This document shows, in pieces, positions 61,915-64,000 of a stretch of DNA of 64,000 nucleotides. Each line of letters starts with the position of its first letter. The first letter of the stretch is position 1. The position numbers and the translations under genes were made by a program. The notes below the pieces were generated by a model that saw only the letters and a program-made list of their open reading frames with translations, ran no database searches and was not told the origin of the DNA. Source of the DNA: Ischnura elegans (lineage: Eukaryota > Arthropoda > Insecta > Odonata > Coenagrionidae); the NCBI RefSeq assembly GCF_921293095.1, contig NC_060252.1, forward strand, positions 73,552,866-73,616,865. The letters run 5' to 3'.

Positions 61915-62435
61915 TTGGAGAAGATGTCTGTTTGTCCGCTATTCGTGTTAGGCAAAATTTTTGACGCGGTCGAAGGGAAAACATAGCTCAAAAGGTGCTA
62001 CAATTACCTATTAATCCTCTCGGTGCAAACCTTTTTGCTGAGGCTTGCGGTCACTTGACGTTTTTGGTGTGCGTATGCACGGACACTCATAACGATTAAT
62101 GATGTGGGTCGGGGTATAAGCTGATCCTGTGAACGTTTTACGGAAATAGTTTTTTCCATTGTTTGCTGTTTAGCGTGACACTGATATCGATTTATGTTGT
62201 GGGTCGGGGTATAAGCTGATCCTGTGAACGTTTTACGGAAATAGTTTTTTCCATTGTTTGCTGTTTAGCGTCTTACTTCAGTTTTGAGTCAACAGACATG
62301 AGCGGAGGGGACCATCATCATACCTGCTTTGCTCCTTTTCCTAAAATAACTGCCATATGAGTATGAATTCCAAGTTCTAAGTTCCCCACTTCTCTGGGTG
62401 CCATCCTTCCATAGCAACGCCGGGTGGCCTGCTAG
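61915..62435 (+). mobile_element. Non-autonomous Helitron, copy 2
   Basis: Ends ATAGCAACGCCGGGTGGCCT GCTAG followed by T, the Helitron CTRR end with an A/T-type target. Relative to 62441-63018 it lacks an internal segment after GTCTGTTTGTCCG and carries an internal 95 bp tandem duplication (62103-62270). Confidence 0.75.
62103..62270 (+). repeat. 95 bp tandem duplication inside Helitron copy 2
   Basis: 62103-62175 and 62198-62270 are identical over 73 bp (TGTGGGTCGGGGTATAAGCT to GCTGTTTAGCG), separated by 22 bp, giving a period of 95. Confidence 0.95.
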
Positions 62436-62440
62436 TTATG

Positions 62441-63018
62441 CACATAAAATTTATGTCTGTTTGTCTGTCCGGTATGTATTTCCAAACGGCTGCACGGACT
62501 GCAACCAAAATTAGTACGTAGGTGCATCTCATGCTCCCAAAGTAATGTTACTTCTGGTTGTGTCCGACGCGTCCTTCGCGTCGTTTTCACACAACAGTTT
62601 GTTACGTCACGTCATATAACACATGTGGTTGGATATCCTGCATGGAAGTAACAACTTTTGACACGCGCCAAGGGAAAAAACAACTCAAAGATCGTACCCT
62701 TAACTGTTAATACTCTCGGTGAAAACCTTTTGCTGGGGAATGATTTCACGCGACGTTTATGGGCTACGCACGTACGCACACGCATAATCATCATACGCAC
62801 ACGCATAATCATCAATGTTGTTAAGCGGGTTATAAGCTGATCCCGTGCGCGGTATACGGAAAATTTTTTTCCCATTGTTTGCTGGTACATATGTATGCCA
62901 TGATCATAACTGCTTTGTTCCTTTACCTAAAAATCCTGCCACATGACCATAAATTCCTAGTTTCCCACTTATCTGGGTAGGTACTATCCTTTCCGAGCAA
63001 CGCCGGGTGGCCTGCTTG
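62441..63018 (+). mobile_element. Non-autonomous Helitron, copy 3
   Basis: Starts just after copy 2 with TTTATGTCTGTTTGTCTGTC, runs through CGGCTGCACGGACTGCAAC and the shared blocks, and ends GAGCAACGCCGGGTGGCCTG CTTG. The CTTG replaces the CTRR consensus, so the end may be mutated. Head-to-tail with copy 2. Confidence 0.75.
62773..62814 (+). repeat. 21 bp tandem duplication
   Basis: TACGCACACGCATAATCATC occurs at 62773 and again at 62794, within Helitron copy 3. Confidence 0.95.
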
Positions 63019-63551
63019 TTGGCTAATAAACATACCTATTGAAAACTGTTACAATGTTTTTATTGTCACTATAAACCCCTTCCTATTCGATTAATTTTCC
63101 GAATATCGTGCTCCTATTCTCTATTTATTTTTTTCTGAGGTTCTCTTTTAAATGGTAGGAATTGAAATGATATTTTGTAATTTGTAATAAACGTAGTACC
63201 ATGAAATAAAATGTGATTATTAAACATGGAGAACACAGCTATCGCTACTCGAATAAAATCATTTTAATCCTTCCAATGCATCATATCTCATAAAATATGA
63301 ATTATTTCCGTTTACTATGTATGTTTTAACATTTTAAGCTTTCAAAATAATATATCGTTCCTCTAAATAGTGCTAAAATTATGAAAATGCGATGACGAGA
63401 TACACTCGTCATTGCGCGGATTGGCGTCGAAAGTTCATTACGAGCTGGACTCGTCATTACAGCGAAAGGGGTAAAATAGAAAAAAATTATAAACTTGTGG
63501 AAGAAACAAAGTGTCTTTCATTATTAATATCGGGTATCTACACTTCTTAAA
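63019..63551. other. Intron sequence without recognised elements
   Basis: Contains a GGAAGAAACAAAGTGTCTTT string at 63499-63518 related to the ends of the MITE at 53546-53728. Confidence 0.4.
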
Positions 63552-63869
63552 ATGACAGAAGTACACAACCTCTCCTATCTCCTATACACATCAACAATAT
63601 CCGACTACTACGACAGCGTTAACGAGATGTTAAGCGAATTAGGCTTGGATCCGCTGGAGACTCGGAGGCTGCGCGCCAGGCTTAGATTGCTTGAACAATT
63701 GAGGATAGATTTCCATAAGAGAGACACGCAGAGCATCATCTTAGAGGCCCACTATATTTCCAGGTCCGACAGAAGCGATAAATTAAGAGAGATGTTTTGC
63801 CGAACGGATACATATGGGAACTCGTTTTTCCCCCGAACCATAAAGGACTTAAATAATTGCTTGTCGTAG
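63552..63869 (+). pseudogene. Non-LTR retrotransposon reverse transcriptase, C-terminal end
   Basis: A 105-codon uninterrupted frame. From about residue 20 it matches the C-terminal tail of arthropod jockey/CR1-type reverse transcriptases: SVNEMLSELGLDPLETRRLR, ARLRLLEQL, then SDKLREMFCRTDTYGNSFFP and RTIKDLNN (a tail motif usually ending DWN-L-P). The catalytic reverse transcriptase core and endonuclease are absent, so this is a 5'-truncated copy. Downstream, CCCTGCCACCCGC, GGCGGCTTTCGGGGTAGTAA and GTAGATGTA form the typical 3' tail. The ATG at 63552 is incidental. The frame has no stops, so the insertion is fairly young. Confidence 0.85.
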
Positions 63870-63975
63870 TTTTGTTTGAGCATTTGATTTTTATTTGTAA
63901 ACTGCTGGTGTCCTAACAATCCCTGCCACCCGCATTTTTAGGCGGCTTTCGGGGTAGTAAGTAGATGTATTTGAG
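63870..63975 (+). repeat. 3' UTR tail of the non-LTR retrotransposon
   Basis: Follows the reverse transcriptase stop. The GGCGGCTTTCGGGGTAGTAA ... GTAGATGTA layout is shared (reverse) with 37335-37402. The 3' boundary is approximate. Confidence 0.6.
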
Positions 63976-64000
63976 CGCTGTCGTTCCCTCACCTTGCGAC

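Larger units (their letters stand above)
59805..64000 (+). other. Start of the second coding intron of the Mtmr6-like gene (runs off the window)
   Basis: Begins with the GTGAGT donor. The next expected block of the family (roughly W-I-L-H followed by the core of the GRAM fold) is not visible in any + frame, so the intron is at least 4.2 kb long. It carries a MITE, two Helitron copies and a reverse transcriptase tail, listed separately. Confidence 0.75.

Noticed and set aside
1..64000. CRISPR arrays, bacterial operons, riboswitches, rRNA genes
   Set aside because: None seen; the window is intronic eukaryotic DNA.

Overview
This is a eukaryotic, AT-rich, repeat-filled window, almost certainly from an arthropod and most likely an insect. 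The evidence is the transposon mix (Transib, Helitron, Tc1/mariner-type, non-LTR retrotransposon tails, tRNA-derived SINE heads, many foldback MITEs) and the very large intron. There is no bacterial gene organisation. I cannot name the species from the sequence.

One host gene can be supported, on the + strand: a myotubularin-related lipid phosphatase of the MTMR6/7/8 group. Its first coding exon is tiny (682-705, eight codons, MDLIKTPK) and ends at a GTAAGT donor. The second coding exon (59688-59804, 39 codons) begins after a pyrimidine-rich AG acceptor and ends at a GTGAGT donor. Joined in phase 0, they give the start of the family's PH-GRAM domain. The window is therefore mainly one first coding intron of about 59 kb, plus a putative promoter side (1-681) and the start of the next intron. 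Later exons lie beyond the right edge.

The intron layout is: unremarkable AT-rich sequence with a few CpG-richer patches (to ~14 kb), with a decayed ~205 bp tandem dimer at 6.5 kb and a MITE carrying a 57 bp-stem foldback at 8.5-8.8 kb; a dispersed ~390 bp repeat family (14-15, 20 and 39 kb); a ~650 bp terminal-inverted-repeat element in two opposite copies (20.7 and 46.5 kb); assorted foldback MITEs (25, 27, 30, 32, 53, 58, 60 kb); and tRNA-like SINE heads.

The most notable feature is at 40257-43289: a 3,033 bp Transib-type transposon with two 948 bp terminal inverted repeats that read as identical. It is flanked by a 5 bp CGACG target duplication and its ends begin CACAGTG, the V(D)J signal heptamer. 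Between the arms lies a 121-codon open relict of the C-terminal end of a Transib/RAG1-like transposase. Immediately to the right are a 625 bp TA-flanked Tc1/mariner-like element (43924-44548), a reverse-oriented non-autonomous Helitron (44942-45515) and a Pif1-type Helitron helicase relict (48285-48558). The right end holds two head-to-tail copies of the same Helitron family (61.9-63.0 kb) and, at 63.55 kb, the C-terminal end of a non-LTR reverse transcriptase with its 3' tail. Another, more decayed reverse transcriptase tail lies at 54.2-54.9 kb.
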